64,000 bases of DNA from positions 6,782,412 through 6,846,411 of the forward strand of contig JAKOON010000012.1 in assembly GCA_022577435.1 (NCBI GenBank), in the 5' to 3' direction. The translations under genes were made by a program, and so were the position numbers. The DNA is from Embiotoca jacksoni (lineage: Eukaryota > Chordata > Actinopteri > Embiotocidae). Positions 13,755 to 25,136 of this stretch are shown here, piece by piece. Below the pieces are notes generated by a model. That model was not told the DNA's origin, made no database searches, and saw only the letters and a program-made list of their open reading frames with translations. Each line of letters starts with the position of its first letter. Position 1 is the first letter of the stretch.

Positions 13755-13776
13755 AAAATAAATAAATAAATAAATA
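13755..13776. repeat. (AAAT)n microsatellite
   Basis: Five AAAT units in an AT-rich part of intron 4. Confidence 0.85.
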
Positions 13777-14464
13777 TTATTTCCAGGTGTCAATAATACA
13801 GAATTTTCACATGAATTTGCTAAACAACAGTTATTAAGAAATTATAGCAGGCACACAGTTGATTTAAACACCTATAAGTGCTGGAAAAAAATCTGCTCTA
13901 ATATTTTGTCTCTTTTTTGTTAAGCAAAATCCCAAGTAATGATTGTGAGTTTGATGTAAATCACCCCTCTGTATCATACACCTCCATTTATGTCCATAAA
14001 ACATTAAACACACATCAATGAGCCACACACATTGGCTGACATTTTACACAAGTAGGATTAACATGATCTCTGTATTTTCTTGAGTCAATTCCACCTGTAA
14101 AAAGTCACTAGAGCAACAAATGTGAATGAATCCGCTGCTGAACATAATCCTTGATTAATGCAACAAATCTAAACTACAATTTGAAGTCATTGAGACATCC
14201 ATTGAAATAACATTATGTATTTGTGACCTGTTTTCAAGTACCTTCAGAATAAACAAGAGTATTTATCACTCTATAACTTTTTGACTAAGTCAGCTTGTTA
14301 AAAGAATAAATCATATCACATGATTTTGAGACTGGTGTGATCTGAATGAGTCCCTGTCTGCTTTTATGAATTCAGATGGGACAAACAGATGTATTTCATA
14401 CTTACTCAGCTTCATGTGTTCATATGTTTAAGTGGGTGTGTGCGTGTGGGTGCGTATGACTCAC

Positions 14465-14542
14465 CAATATCGTCAATTTTTAGGCCTGGTCTAAGCGTGT
14501 AGTCTGGTTCTGTAGGCTCTGGCTCATCATCCACGTCAGAGG
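14465..14542 (-). CDS. efna3: ephrin-A3, coding exon 4 (acidic linker, frame-neutral)
   Basis: The acceptor follows a pyrimidine-rich tract (cag|CC, 14543/14542) and the donor is G|gtgagt (14465/14464). The G from exon 3 plus CC gives Ala. The next 25 codons include SDVDDEPEPTEPDYTLRP and GLKIDDI, an acidic, Pro-rich stretch between the folded domain and the GPI tail. It aligns in position with the juxtamembrane linker of other ephrin-A proteins, which is poorly conserved. At 78 nt and phase 1/phase 1 it can be skipped without a frameshift. The matching exon of ephrin-A5 is known to be alternatively spliced. No cysteines or sequons are seen. The assignment rests on both splice sites, the phase match on both sides, and placement between exons 3 and 5. 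Confidence 0.9.
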
Positions 14543-14957
14543 CTGACAGAGACAGAGAAAAGAAATTGAGTGAGACAGTAAACAGGGAGGGAGTGAGCAG
14601 GGGTTAAACCATTGCTCCAACCAAGGATTTGAATTACATCTAAGTTGATGTAAGTTGAGTTCTTGAGAGAAACATGCAAGTGAGCAGCAAGGCAAGGGTG
14701 TAGGGGTTAAACAAATCCCCCGGAGCAGACAGACTGACAAGCCATAACTTCACCAGCAGTCTTGGCACAGAGATGGAGAGAGAGCGAGAGGAGAAAGAGG
14801 GAAAGTGAGGGGAGGCAGATCAAACTGAAGAGAGTCAGTGTGTGAAAAGGGATGGAGAGCGATGGAGTTGTGGGGGGTGAAAGAGGGAGGAGAGGTTAAT
14901 ACTACAGGGCTGTGGAAGTTAAAAGGACCGGACAGGCCAGGGATCAAAGTCAGTGTG

Positions 14958-14961
<4 letters not shown>

Positions 14962-15017
<56 letters not shown>
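14962..15017. repeat. (GT)n microsatellite in efna3 intron 3
   Basis: A pure GT run of 56 nt, followed by GTGA variants. It reads (CA)n in the efna3 transcript. Confidence 0.95.
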
Positions 15018-15019
<2 letters not shown>

Positions 15020-15422
15020 TGTGAGTGTGAATGTGTGAGAGAGGGTCGAGAGATTGAAGGATGGCAATAGAGTGAGAGAGGATAACACTACGTATACATA
15101 GCCACCCACTGACCGCACAGAGCAATAAATGGATTCTGACAGGGAGCGAGGGAGGAGGGGTGAAAGAGAGAGGGGGGCGAGAGGAAGGAGGTGAGGGTGA
15201 GGGCCTTCAAAGCTGGAGCTGCTCCTTTCTGCTGCTGTAGATGGAGAGAGAGGAAGAGACAGAAGAGCGTCACAGAAAAATATAAGAGGAAGAGGAGAAA
15301 AAGAGGAGCAAAGGTGGGGGTTTTTGAGGCTGTGAGTGAAAATGCTGCAGGGGAAACTCAGCAAGAGTATTAATAGCGCTGCCTGTTTTAGACTGTATTC
15401 AGATTGTGTATGCTTCTGCATG

Positions 15423-15426
<4 letters not shown>

Positions 15427-15511
<85 letters not shown>
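15427..15511. repeat. (GT)n microsatellite in efna3 intron 3, left arm of inverted pair
   Basis: A pure GT run of 85 nt. It is complementary to the CA run at 15612-15686 and reads (CA)n in the transcript. Confidence 0.97.
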
Positions 15512-15513
<2 letters not shown>

Positions 15514-15606
15514 TTCATGGGGAGCCTGCTGCCTTCCAGATGGGCAGAGTGGCCAGATGGGTCGAGGTAAAGTCTGCAAACATGTCCGAGCATTGCATTA
15601 CAGGTC

Positions 15607-15611
<5 letters not shown>

Positions 15612-15686
<75 letters not shown>
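15612..15686. repeat. (CA)n microsatellite in efna3 intron 3, right arm of inverted pair
   Basis: A pure CA run of 75 nt. In the transcript it reads (UG)n and begins 23 nt downstream of the exon 3 donor at 15709. Confidence 0.97.
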
Positions 15687-15693
<7 letters not shown>

Positions 15694-15709
15694 CAAGTGA
15701 CAGACTTAC

Positions 15710-15775
15710 CCGTGGAGCAGCAGACATACACTCGTAGTCTCAGACAGCTGCGTCCGTGGTGATGAGTGGGCGTGG
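15710..15775 (-). CDS. efna3: ephrin-A3, coding exon 3 (end of receptor-binding domain)
   Basis: This 66-nt exon completes the ephrin fold. The acceptor is cag|CC (15776/15775) and the donor is G|gtaagt (15710/15709), a near-consensus site. The T from exon 2 plus CC makes Ser, followed by TPTHHHGRSCLRLRVYVCCST. This matches the ephrin-A3 pattern of T-P-T-H, a variable stretch, C-L, and V-x-V-C-C. The Cys in RSC is the fourth conserved cysteine and should pair with the one at exon 2 residue 49 (inferred from known ephrin structures). The exon is phase 1 at both ends, so skipping it would keep the frame but remove the last beta strand and a disulfide. A long (TG)n tract on the transcribed strand starts 23 nt inside the downstream intron. 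Confidence 0.95.
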
Positions 15776-17355
15776 CTGTACAACATAAAATGTACAATAA
15801 ATCAAAAGTGATGCACCAAATCAAACCACTGCATCAGTATCAGCACTCATACTGTCATTAAACAGAATGGATACCAGCCTAACCTGACCGTTCCAAACTA
15901 AACAGAGTAAAAACACTATTTGTGAAAAATGTAGTCTCAGTTGGTTCTAGTGGCAATCTACATCCTACAACAGTGTCTGTAGTGGGCATGTTAAGTGTTT
16001 TATTGCATGCTACCAAACCCAGTGGATAGTTTAAAGCACAGCAATTTGGGTCATAAAACTGAGAAAGCAGAAGTTTGATTGACATTACACCACCATTGCA
16101 GAAGTTCCTCCTTTGTATCTTACCAGACCAGACCAAAAAAACATAACACACACAAATTTAGTAGAGACTGCCTGGACATTATAATAACAACACTTCTAAC
16201 ACTCCAAACCAAGTTTCAGGGTCCTCTTACTCACCTGACCTGTATGAGGTTCGATTGTAGGAGAGTAAGCGGACCTCACAGGTAAAGGCGGAACATCAAA
16301 AAACTAAAAATTCATATATTTTTGGTTGGTGTGAGTCAACATTTTGTATCAGAGGTGAAACACATCATTGCTCTTCATTAATTTATATAGTCTGCTGTTT
16401 CCTTGTTTTATTAAAGTCTACAATATAATACAATATGATAAAAATATATTTTTTAGAAATATAATAGGTCCTTTTTAACACACGTTTGATATGTCACAGT
16501 AGAAAAAGCACTAGTATGAATAATACAATTATTTGAGGCTGAATTCCATTGAGCTGCTTCAGTTTCAGTGCTTTTGTGCATGCCGTCATGGTTTACTGGG
16601 GCGCTTAACTTAAATAGAACAGAGCCACTGTTAATGTTATTAGTAACACCCGTGCTTTTCCCTCATATGCATACTATCAAATATGTCCAACCTCCCCTTT
16701 AAGATCATAAAAATCTTTAATTTGAATAATATAACCAAACAATGGCACCAAATATTCATGTTTAAAATTGAAATCGCTTTGATTTCATAATTAAAAGGTA
16801 CTTTTGAGGTTTTGCAAACACCAGCCTGGAGAACCAAAGAAAGAAGGAGTGATCTCTTTGTAGTGACAGCTTTGCACGGCTTTCTTTTTTCGGTGCTGCA
16901 AATCAAAACTTTCTCAAAACGTCTCCCATCTAGTAATACAGGTTAAATGAGTACTGCACTTATTGTACACTTTGTGCCCTCGAATATTTGCTTCAGATTT
17001 GTTTTTACGACGAGCTAAGAGTTCATCACTCATACGGTGACGTATTGGCATACAGTGTTGCGAGTTAATTTGATAGGCAATCAACAAAATAGATGAGCCT
17101 GCTTGACTGCAGGGTGATATGATTAGATGAGACGTCGCAATTTGTTATCAAGAAATTACTCGAGGACAGATTTTGGTTAATCTGAGCTGAGTATTCATCA
17201 AATCCGGGCAACAATAAAACAAAATTACATATTAAATCCGACAAGGAGTGATTGTTTGAAAGGAGAACAAGATTTTGCTATAAGGTAAAATTCCACACGA
17301 ACACATAGCGTCGCTATATATGAACATGATACGTTGCAGGTGTGATTCCACTCAC
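15776..17355 (-). other. efna3: efna3 intron 2
   Basis: This 1.58 kb intron lies between exon 2 donor gtgagt (17355) and exon 3 acceptor gtacag (15776). It is AT-rich and has no long microsatellite. A segment at about 16540-16605 resembles one at 22947-23010. Nothing coding was recognised. Confidence 0.9.
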
Positions 17356-17648
17356 AGATGTAGTAATACTCTTGGCCGACGTGGAACTCATAGCCCAGCG
17401 AGAAGGCGCTGTAGCGCTGGAACTTCTCGGAGAACTTGATGGGCGCGTGGGGGGCGTGAGGCCGGTTGCACTCCCACCTCTTGAAGCCCAGCTGAGGGTC
17501 ACAGTTCCTGTAACCACGGTAACTGACCATGTAGAGGACGTACTGCTCCCCGGGGCCCACCATGCGCTGGCTGTCATTGTAATGAGGGCAATAGATGTCC
17601 AGGTAGTCGTTGACGTTCACCTGCATCGTGTAGCCCTCCCTGCGCAGA
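17356..17648 (-). CDS. efna3: ephrin-A3, coding exon 2 (receptor-binding domain)
   Basis: This exon encodes most of the ephrin receptor-binding domain, a cupredoxin-like extracellular fold that binds EphA receptor tyrosine kinases on neighbouring cells in axon guidance and tissue boundary formation. It runs from acceptor ag|T (17649/17648) to donor T|gtgagt (17356/17355). Its 293 nt is the usual length of this exon in ephrin-A genes. The 97 full codons begin LRREGYTMQVNVNDYL and include DIYCPHYNDS (an N-D-S glycosylation sequon), QYVLYMVS, FKRWECNRPHAP, KFSEKFQRYSAFSLGYEF (the receptor-contacting G-H loop) and QEYYYI. Three of the four conserved cysteines are at exon residues 20, 49 and 60. 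LRREGYT, VNVNDYLDIYCPHY and SAFSLGYEFH point to ephrin-A3 rather than A1, A2, A4 or A5. It starts in phase 2 (exon 1 should end in two codon bases, e.g. His) and ends in phase 1. Whether this is the a or b teleost paralogue is not settled. Confidence 0.96.
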
Positions 17649-17971
17649 CTGGACAAACAGAGAAACAACAAAAACAATTAGAATTTATATAATTACAAAG
17701 TGTTGGAATACACATCATCCCAATTTAAATCTTCTTTAAATCAAAGGTGTCCTTCACAATTCTTGCATTTTCTGTCACTTTTTACTGACTATTCCAAATA
17801 AACTCCAGTCAACAAATGCGTTTACATTCATTCAAAATAATAAAAGGAAGAGAAGCTGGTTTTGACAGCCAGTTGGATTTCAGTCTTGTGTCTAATCTTG
17901 TGATTTATAAACAGCAAAATAAAATATTTATGTAGTGCAATTCATGCATTGAATGCAGCTCAGTGCTCAAG

Positions 17972-17972
<1 letters not shown>

Positions 17973-18009
<37 letters not shown>
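17973..18009. repeat. (CA)n microsatellite
   Basis: It is a CA run of 37 nt about 330 nt upstream of exon 2 in intron 1. Confidence 0.9.
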
Positions 18010-18014
<5 letters not shown>

Positions 18015-18811
18015 AAAAACAAGAAAAGAAAAAAGATTATATATAAAAGAACACAGGATAAAATGCTCTTTTTAGCCAAAAATAATCAAGAATTCCTATC
18101 ATTTTCATTCAAAATCTTTGTCATTACAAAACTGAATGTGCTGTTATTACATTAGAGTGTTTTTCTATCCATTAGTAGTGACAATATTTAAACATGTTCA
18201 TACAAGTGAACACACATCAACATAAGGTAGCGACATCATTTGTTGTGTTTTAACGTACTAAGCAGCTTCATTTGTTCCACGAATGATGTTAGCTGCCTCT
18301 AATTCCTAATTGAGCGTGCAGCACTTTTAGACGCACACGGGTTGTGGGACTCAGCAGTCACTCTCACTGTCGCATATTTCACTGCAAAGACAACATAACA
18401 CCTCAGATCGTTGCCTGGTATGTTGTCAATTGGATGCTTTCTGCTTGAATGTTCACCCGGTGTCAAGTCTTTGTTTGAGAGTTATCGAGTTATTAATAAC
18501 ACAAAAGGTGTGTGCGTACGAGTGCGCATGTGTGTGTGTATTTGTGGCTGCAGGGCTGCTGCATGCAAAAGAATGCGGAGCTGGCTCTTCAGTATGGACT
18601 CAAGGCCCCAGGGCCACAGCTCCTTCTCCTGGTGTCAGCGTAGCGTTGTCCCCTAACCCCACTGCTCGTATATCAACCTGAGCGCAACGTTGCGCTCACG
18701 TCAGCCGTCAACGTCCTGGCCACGTTTCTTCCCCCCCAAAGCTCATATATCAGCGTCAACCCTAAAAAAGACTTGGCTTGACAGGAAGATAAGGTCTGAT
18801 TCTGTGTCTGG

Positions 18812-18813
<2 letters not shown>

Positions 18814-18857
<44 letters not shown>
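18814..18857. repeat. (GT)n microsatellite
   Basis: It is a pure GT run of 44 nt. Confidence 0.95.
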
Positions 18858-18859
<2 letters not shown>

Positions 18860-19326
18860 TTTGTGTGACAAAGTGAAATAGATTCTTTCCTGACATCCAA
18901 AAGCCCTCTTTTTCTCCCCATCACAGACACAGGCCCATATCTGTGTGACAGAGACAGGTTGCAGTTGTAAATCATACACACACCGATGAACATGTGCGTG
19001 CACACACATGCACAAACACACCCACACTCACACGCAGATGTTTGAGTGGTGACACCAGAAAATCACAAGGGGGCAGCAGTGTGTCATCCTCAGCCTAATG
19101 CTGCCTCTCTCCCTCTTTGCCAGTTCTAGGTCATGTCTCCAGGGAGATTATTATTCAATTATTAAATGAAGATCGAAACACTGTTCTCAATGTCTCCCTC
19201 TCTCCATCACTTCTCACTGCTCTTTTAAAATCCTTCCTGAATTTGTCTTTTTCTCCCAGCTCTCCATTTCTCTCATGCCTTTCTTTGGAAGTAACAGGAA
19301 TGGAAAATTAATTGTTCAACATTGAT

Positions 19327-19394
19327 CCTCCTCTCCTCTCCTCTCCTCTCCTCTCCTCTCCTCTCCTCTCCTCTCCTCTCCTCTCCTCTCCTCC
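19327..19394. repeat. (CCTCT)n pentanucleotide array
   Basis: Thirteen near-perfect CCTCT units give a strict pyrimidine strand of 68 nt. The same unit appears in a short run near the efna3 stop (8549-8573). Confidence 0.95.
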
Positions 19395-19803
19395 CAATAG
19401 CCTGAAGAAGAGATTTCCTTCTTGTGATATTATTGGTGGAACAAAAACGCGCAAAAAAAAAAATGCTTTAAGGGAACTATATGTATCGTGAATGCAAAAA
19501 AGAAAGCGAGAGAGAGAGAAAGAGCACAAGTGAGGGATGAGTTTGGTTCCACCAGGGAGGCGTGAATGCAAATTGAGTAAAAGAGCAGTGAAAACCAGAA
19601 TGGAGCTGGCAGAAGAAAAAAAAAGAGAAGGTTGGAGAGTTTTACGCTACCAAAGAAAAACAAATTTTCCAAGATGAAGGGATAATGGGAGAAAATAAAG
19701 TGAGAAAAAAATGAGGGTGAGGGCAGCTCAGGGCATCTTGAATAATCTGAAAGCAAATCACTTCTCTGAGATAAAAGACGGTTTTAGGATTCCCACTGTG
19801 TAC

Positions 19804-19806
<3 letters not shown>

Positions 19807-19894
<88 letters not shown>
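19807..19894. repeat. (TG)n microsatellite
   Basis: It is a pure TG run of 88 nt. Confidence 0.95.
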
Positions 19895-19895
<1 letters not shown>

Positions 19896-22800
19896 ATGCA
19901 TACCTGCTTGGGTTTGTGTGTGCAAATGAAGCATTTCTGTGTGATCTGCCAACCCTTCATTTGATTGAGTGGCTTTGTCTCTGACACATACATAATCATA
20001 AAATACACAAACAGGTTGATTTACCATAAGTGCCTGAACAGTGAACCCAATATCATGTAAAAGTGGCATCAGAATCCTTGAAGACCATAATATGCTTTAG
20101 TTTCATGCCACAGATAATCAGGAAATCAGATGAAGCCAATTTCAGAGAGATCATGTTGCAGTGAGCGTGTTGAGGTATGGATGGCATAATTAACACATTC
20201 AAACGATCATTTTTATATCACATCTGCAGTCTTTCCATACGTGACAATAAGTCTGCTGCCCTTGCGTTAGCATAAAGATCTCTTGCATTAAACATGCATT
20301 AAAGCATGTTGCTTTATGCATTAAAATAGCTATAAAATATGTCTCAGGCTATAAGTGAAGCGTACAAGACAGGAAGTCCTTGTTGTCATCTATTCTGTGC
20401 TTCTAAACATATAATCACCTACTGCATGACAAGAAAAGACTGAGAGGAAGAATACACAAAATAAACCTGAACAACATAATGCAATTTACCACAATAGTCT
20501 TTACTGACTGACTCTGTGAAAGCAACAATAAAACTATAAATGTAACCAGCACAACATATACGGGCACTGATACAGACTTTAATTGGCCTGTCGTGAGCAG
20601 TCTACATTAAATACAGTTTAGTAGCTCTAACAGTTCTCTAACCTTAAATTGCAGTATAATTACAATGAGGTATGTTGGTGTGTTCACTTATAGGTACGAA
20701 TGATGTGAAGTTAAACTTTCACATTAGATCAGTATCACACAGCAAGATACAGACATTTTAAACAAGAATACATATTCATAATAGATATTACATTATCTTG
20801 AGTATTGATATTAGCCAATACGAGCCGGTTTTACTTTTTTATTTTTTATTTTGTACAGTAAGGTGTTTTTATAATTTTAGCTCCTGCATGCTGTCTATAA
20901 ATACAGTTAGTCTGAAGACATATTCGGAAAACATCGAAATATAATGCAGTTCAATGTCACATCAACACTGAGCAAAGTGACAAAATGTGCCAGAGAATGC
21001 AGTCACCAAACAAACAGCAAAAATAATAAATCTCAACACAATCTTTTTTTTTTTTATAGATATTATTTACTGCATGGGTATGATTGTATACTTCATTTCA
21101 TATCTCGGCAATCTGAATATGTATGTTTTTAACAACAAGGTTTTACTCATGATGTTTTTCTCCAAAATGATAAATGTGCAGATGTACAAAGAGATTAATT
21201 TACTTTTTAGTAAAACACGCTATTTGATGACAAAAAAATAAAAATAAAAAAAAAAATTCAAAATTTGTACAGATAAAAAAAATGTAAATCCTTGAAGTGA
21301 CCACAGTAACTTCAGTTTGAATTTTTATGGCCATCATTAAAGCCACACAGCCATTAGATATAAACTGTGTTGGGAATATGCCCTATTCTTTTGTGCAACG
21401 CAGCTGTGACAGTCCCACAGCAGTCACAGTCCTACTATTCCTGCAGTCTGCTTCAAGACAAAAAGAATGCAATAAATATTTTAATTAAAAAAAACGATTT
21501 CCCCAAGACTCATGAGTAGAATTCATTCTTACTGAGAAAATCATGATTTACTATTTATCCCAAAATGTGCAGCCCCATTTTGGAGGTTTTTATATTTCCC
21601 TCTATTATATTGGATTTTATTGGATAGTAATGCTCCCTGAAAATTCCAAATAAAGAGCGATGGAGGGAAACAGATACAGTACAGTATGTTATAAAAGGCA
21701 GGATGTGTTGCTGATTCTTCCTACGTTTCCTTTTGTGTTGAAACAACACTAATTTCCTCTCTTACAAGCGATACCTGGCTAATTGAAGCTGCTAACAGCG
21801 AGAGTCGAGAGCCGGAGCGAGGCGTTTCATCAGCAACGCAACACTGTGGAGCCGAGCAGAGGCTTCCAAGAGCAAAAGAACACTTATATACACATCCACC
21901 AGAGAGATGGAGTGATGGAAGGATAGAAAGAAAGATGGGAGGATTTATGGGATGAGACGAGGGGTAGTTGGGGTTAAAAGCAGCTGAGTCTGGCCACCAG
22001 GGATTGGAGGGTGATAGCGGGGAGGGGAGCGAGATGGAGCAACAGCTAAGAGCAAGATCAAAGTGGGCCTGGATCAATGTCACTACTGTAAAATCACATC
22101 AGAGAGGGTGAGAGAGAGGGAGAGAGAGACGCACAGAGAGAGTATGTTGCCTATATAAATCAGTCATAGGCAACATAATGCCACCGAGTTACCCCCTGCC
22201 TGCCTATTATCTGCCTGGCCTGTTGCAGCATCGTACATCAATAAAGCCCTTTGACAGTAAGAGCAATCATTCCTTTTTGTAAAAAGAGCTTGGAGGACCG
22301 GCTTACTCTGCTGTTCTCTGCTGGTTAGATGGGAGACTTTGTGGAGAGGGGAGGGCACCGAGGGGGACTGGAAGCACAAATATTTAAGCCACAGAGTGTG
22401 GTTTCCGCCTTCAGTTATTACACAGTCGTACTGTAATATATACCATGTTTATCTGAGAATAGCACATTAGTCTACCACATACTGAGCGAAAACCATGTGT
22501 TCTCATTTCACTCTGTTTTATTTACACGGTTACTTTATTGTAGTCAACCACTTGTGTGGTTCCAGAACTATTTTCCACTATTATGCAGTCGGTGACCAAA
22601 CATAGCAAATGTTCTTAGTTAAGGCAGAACATTTCAAACAAGGGAGAATGCGAAAGCTCACCGGTGCTCCAGCAAAAGTAGGAAATGTTACTTTGTAAGA
22701 CACATTTTCCTGTTGGGTTATCCAACCCGCTCATCATGACAGGTCAGCAACAGCGGGAGGATGTCCCTTTATAGCAAATTTAAAAAAATAATCTCAGCAG

Positions 22801-23779
22801 TGGCCTTGTAAATTACAATAAAATCCAGGAGGAAAGATGTCAAGTAACAATGCAACAGTTTGCCGATGGGAGACTGGGCTACCATTAACTTTGGGTAATG
22901 AGCAGCCCTGTTTATGGGAGACATTTTGACATATTAAATGTTACATGAATTCCACTTTGCTGCTTCAGTTTCAGTTTCAGTTACTGGTGTTGTGCATGCT
23001 GGTTCATTGTGATATTGTCGTGGAATGGATTCATTATTCCAGTTGTATTAGTCACAATTGTACACAACAGTATGACAAGTTGAGATGACTACTGTGAAAA
23101 AGACCAGTTGATTGATTCTTTATTAGTAGGGAAGTCAAGATTGTTTTTTCTGATGTAAAACCATGACAAGTCAAAGAGGCATAGTAACTTTGGGGAAGTT
23201 ATCTGCTACCATCAAAACTAATTAACTATGAAGCTACTGTCAAGTTACTGGTTGTTTAAAACATTATTTTAATATAAAAGTTGTTAAATCCAGGTGCATG
23301 GAAAGGCAGCACAGCTTTGCTGGAGTGAAAATGAAAACCTCTCACAGTCTAGTTCTAAGGCGATTTACATGTATGAACAAGCATCAGTAGAGTCTATGTA
23401 TACAGTAGATGCTAGGAGATGTGCCTGATGAAGTATGTGAATCCTACCTGCCTCCTCCTTATGAAAGCTGATGAAAGTAATATGTGATATATAATACATT
23501 TTTAATAATGGATGTCTTCTTGACCTCGGACAGCAATGTTGTGTTTTCCTGAGGAATTTAATTCTCCAAAATGAGACTGTGTGAAGTGTTTGTTTTTGTA
23601 TCTATCTTGACAAAACCTTGTAAAACAGTTTAGCTTCGGAAACAGTTCTCGGTTTCTTTCTCGGCTTACAGTAGCTCAGCACAGTGAATGCTCACATGTT
23701 GTTCTCTGACAAGGTTGACCCACTGGGCACATGTGGACACAGGGAGGATTTAGGTGTCTCAGTTTTACAGTACAGTCTT

Positions 23780-24000
23780 TCATTACATTACATTACATTT
23801 CATTTCATTTAGCTGACGCTTTTATCCAAAGCGACTTACAATAAGTGCATTTCAACCATGACGGTACAAATTCAGAACAACAACAATCAAGAAAGTACAA
23901 TTTTCTTCAAGATAGCCAAACTTCAAAGTGCTATAAGTAAGTGCCATTTTAAGTGCTACTATTCAAGGTAAAGTCTGAAGAGGTGTGTTTTTAGTTCTTT
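23780..24000. repeat. dispersed teleost repeat with CATTA tail (reverse orientation)
   Basis: A (CATTA)/(CATTT) run at 23781-23810 leads into agctgacgcttttatccaaa and gcgacttacaataagtgcat. This block is widely dispersed in ray-finned fish genomes as the tail of SINE-like or short DNA repeats. GCTTTtatccAAAGC within it forms a small hairpin. The right boundary is approximate. A run of 22 A's follows at 24024. Confidence 0.7.
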
Positions 24001-24743
24001 CTAACTAGTAAGTACTCAAAGATAAAAAAAAAAAAAAAAAAAAAAGAAAAGTGGAAGACCACGGGTGGCTGATTGGGTTGCAAGGCTGGACATGAGAGTA
24101 ACTGACTAAGAATCAGTGAACTGCTCCAAAAAAAAAAAAAGAAATAAAAGAAAAAAACATACATGCCAAGATATATCAAGGTTAAAGAAATCAAAGGAGA
24201 CACTTCTGATGGGCACAAGGTTGGGCTGGATTAAAACTTGTCCAGCGGTGTTACAAATGATTGCCAATCAGGACTTAAAAGCCACTCTGCCTCCTGAGGC
24301 CAGAATTCTAAATCCCATCTCAGTTCAGTACAAAGATGCTAACATTGTTGCGGGAGGACTCCAATCAGTCAGCGGAGCGGTAGGTATAATTGAATGGCTC
24401 CCCCGTTGAATGGAGACTCCCAAAGATCTGTAGCATCAATGAAGCCCTCATCAAACACAGACAGGAGTCCTTCCCACTGTATCCTCCTCTTCCTACTCCC
24501 TCCACTCTGCCTCCCTTTCTCTTCTCTCTTTTGTCTTCTCGTCTCCATTTGTTCTCTGTTTCTGTCTACGTTTAGTTTAGCCTGGGCGAAAGCATGCAGA
24601 CCGGTGTTGATACAGAACGTGTGTGTATACATCTGTCTGATAGGGTGTAGTGCTTGAGCTGGTTCTAGATTCTCCCCATTAAAATCAATACCTGTCTAGA
24701 GTGTGTCCAACAGACTCGAATATGCTGCCTTCTCTCAAGGCCA

Positions 24744-24745
<2 letters not shown>

Positions 24746-24811
<66 letters not shown>
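24746..24811. repeat. (CA)n microsatellite
   Basis: It is a pure CA run of 66 nt. Confidence 0.95.
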
Positions 24812-24813
<2 letters not shown>

Positions 24814-25133
24814 ACAGTCCAGGCCTGCGGAGTAAGGGTTCATCATTGGTAATTGATCAAAGCATTACAGCTAACCGGGTTTCTTGCCAAGCGGGCCAGC
24901 ACTGACAAGATCCCATAACGCGAGCAGCATTCTCCGAAACTCCCTTTCTCTACTTCCACTATTTTCTTACATCTTCTCGCTCGTTTGCTTCATTTTCCTG
25001 CCCTCGTCTCACTCCTCTCATGCTCCGAGACACTCTTTCTCTGTCCTCTACGCCTCTCTGTCCTCCATCCATCCCCCTCTCCCTCACTTTTCTTCTTCTC
25101 TTCCTCTCTCTGTCTGTGGAGATTGACTGTATG

Positions 25134-25136
<3 letters not shown>

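Larger units (their letters stand above)
8778..14464 (-). other. efna3: efna3 intron 4
   Basis: This 5.7 kb intron is bounded by gtgagt (14464 side) and ctccag (8778 side). It contains CA/TG and GA/TG microsatellites at 9766-9840, 10125-10187 and 12594-12639, an AAAT repeat at 13755-13776 and a possible dispersed repeat at about 13296-13475. The rest is AT-rich. I found no exon-like segment, and the open frames here are short or repeat-derived. Confidence 0.85.
14543..15709 (-). other. efna3: efna3 intron 3, repeat-dominated
   Basis: This 1.17 kb intron begins gtaagt at 15709 and ends tcag at 14543. On the transcribed strand its order is a (TG)n tract (15686 down to 15612), a 100-nt spacer, a (CA)n tract (15511 down to 15427), purine/pyrimidine-biased sequence, then a second (CA)n tract (15017 down to 14962). 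The pyrimidine-rich stretch at 15240-15260 ending in ctacag could act as a cryptic acceptor, but what follows does not resemble ephrin sequence. Confidence 0.9.
17649..23779 (-). other. efna3: efna3 intron 1, exon-2-proximal part
   Basis: This intronic DNA upstream of exon 2 holds microsatellites at 17973-18009, 18814-18857 and 19807-19894 and a CCTCT pentanucleotide array at 19327-19394. The rest is AT-rich, including a very AT-rich stretch at 20940-21300. I looked on the minus strand for exon 1 (signal peptide followed by V-Y-W-N-S-S-N) and did not find it. Confidence 0.75.

Noticed and set aside
15177..15240. Minus-strand 'ctctctccatctacag' followed by an open frame, as a possible extra efna3 exon
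   Set aside because: It is a fair acceptor, but the translated sequence (Ser/Leu/Pro-rich) has no ephrin similarity, and exons 3 and 4 already join in phase without it.
14750..15421. A 223-codon minus-strand frame inside intron 3
   Set aside because: It runs through pyrimidine-rich sequence and the (CA)n array (poly Thr-His). It lies between two well-defined efna3 exons and has no ephrin similarity.
15399..15824. Long frames over the GT and CA arrays in introns 3 and 1 (poly Cys-Val or Thr-His)
   Set aside because: Dinucleotide repeats are open in several frames by nature. Only the short HHHGRSCLRLRVYVCC part within this one is real, and it is exon 3.
17342..17692. A 116-codon plus-strand frame antisense to exon 2
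   Set aside because: It is the shadow of the ephrin exon, whose sense translation matches the ephrin domain over its full length.
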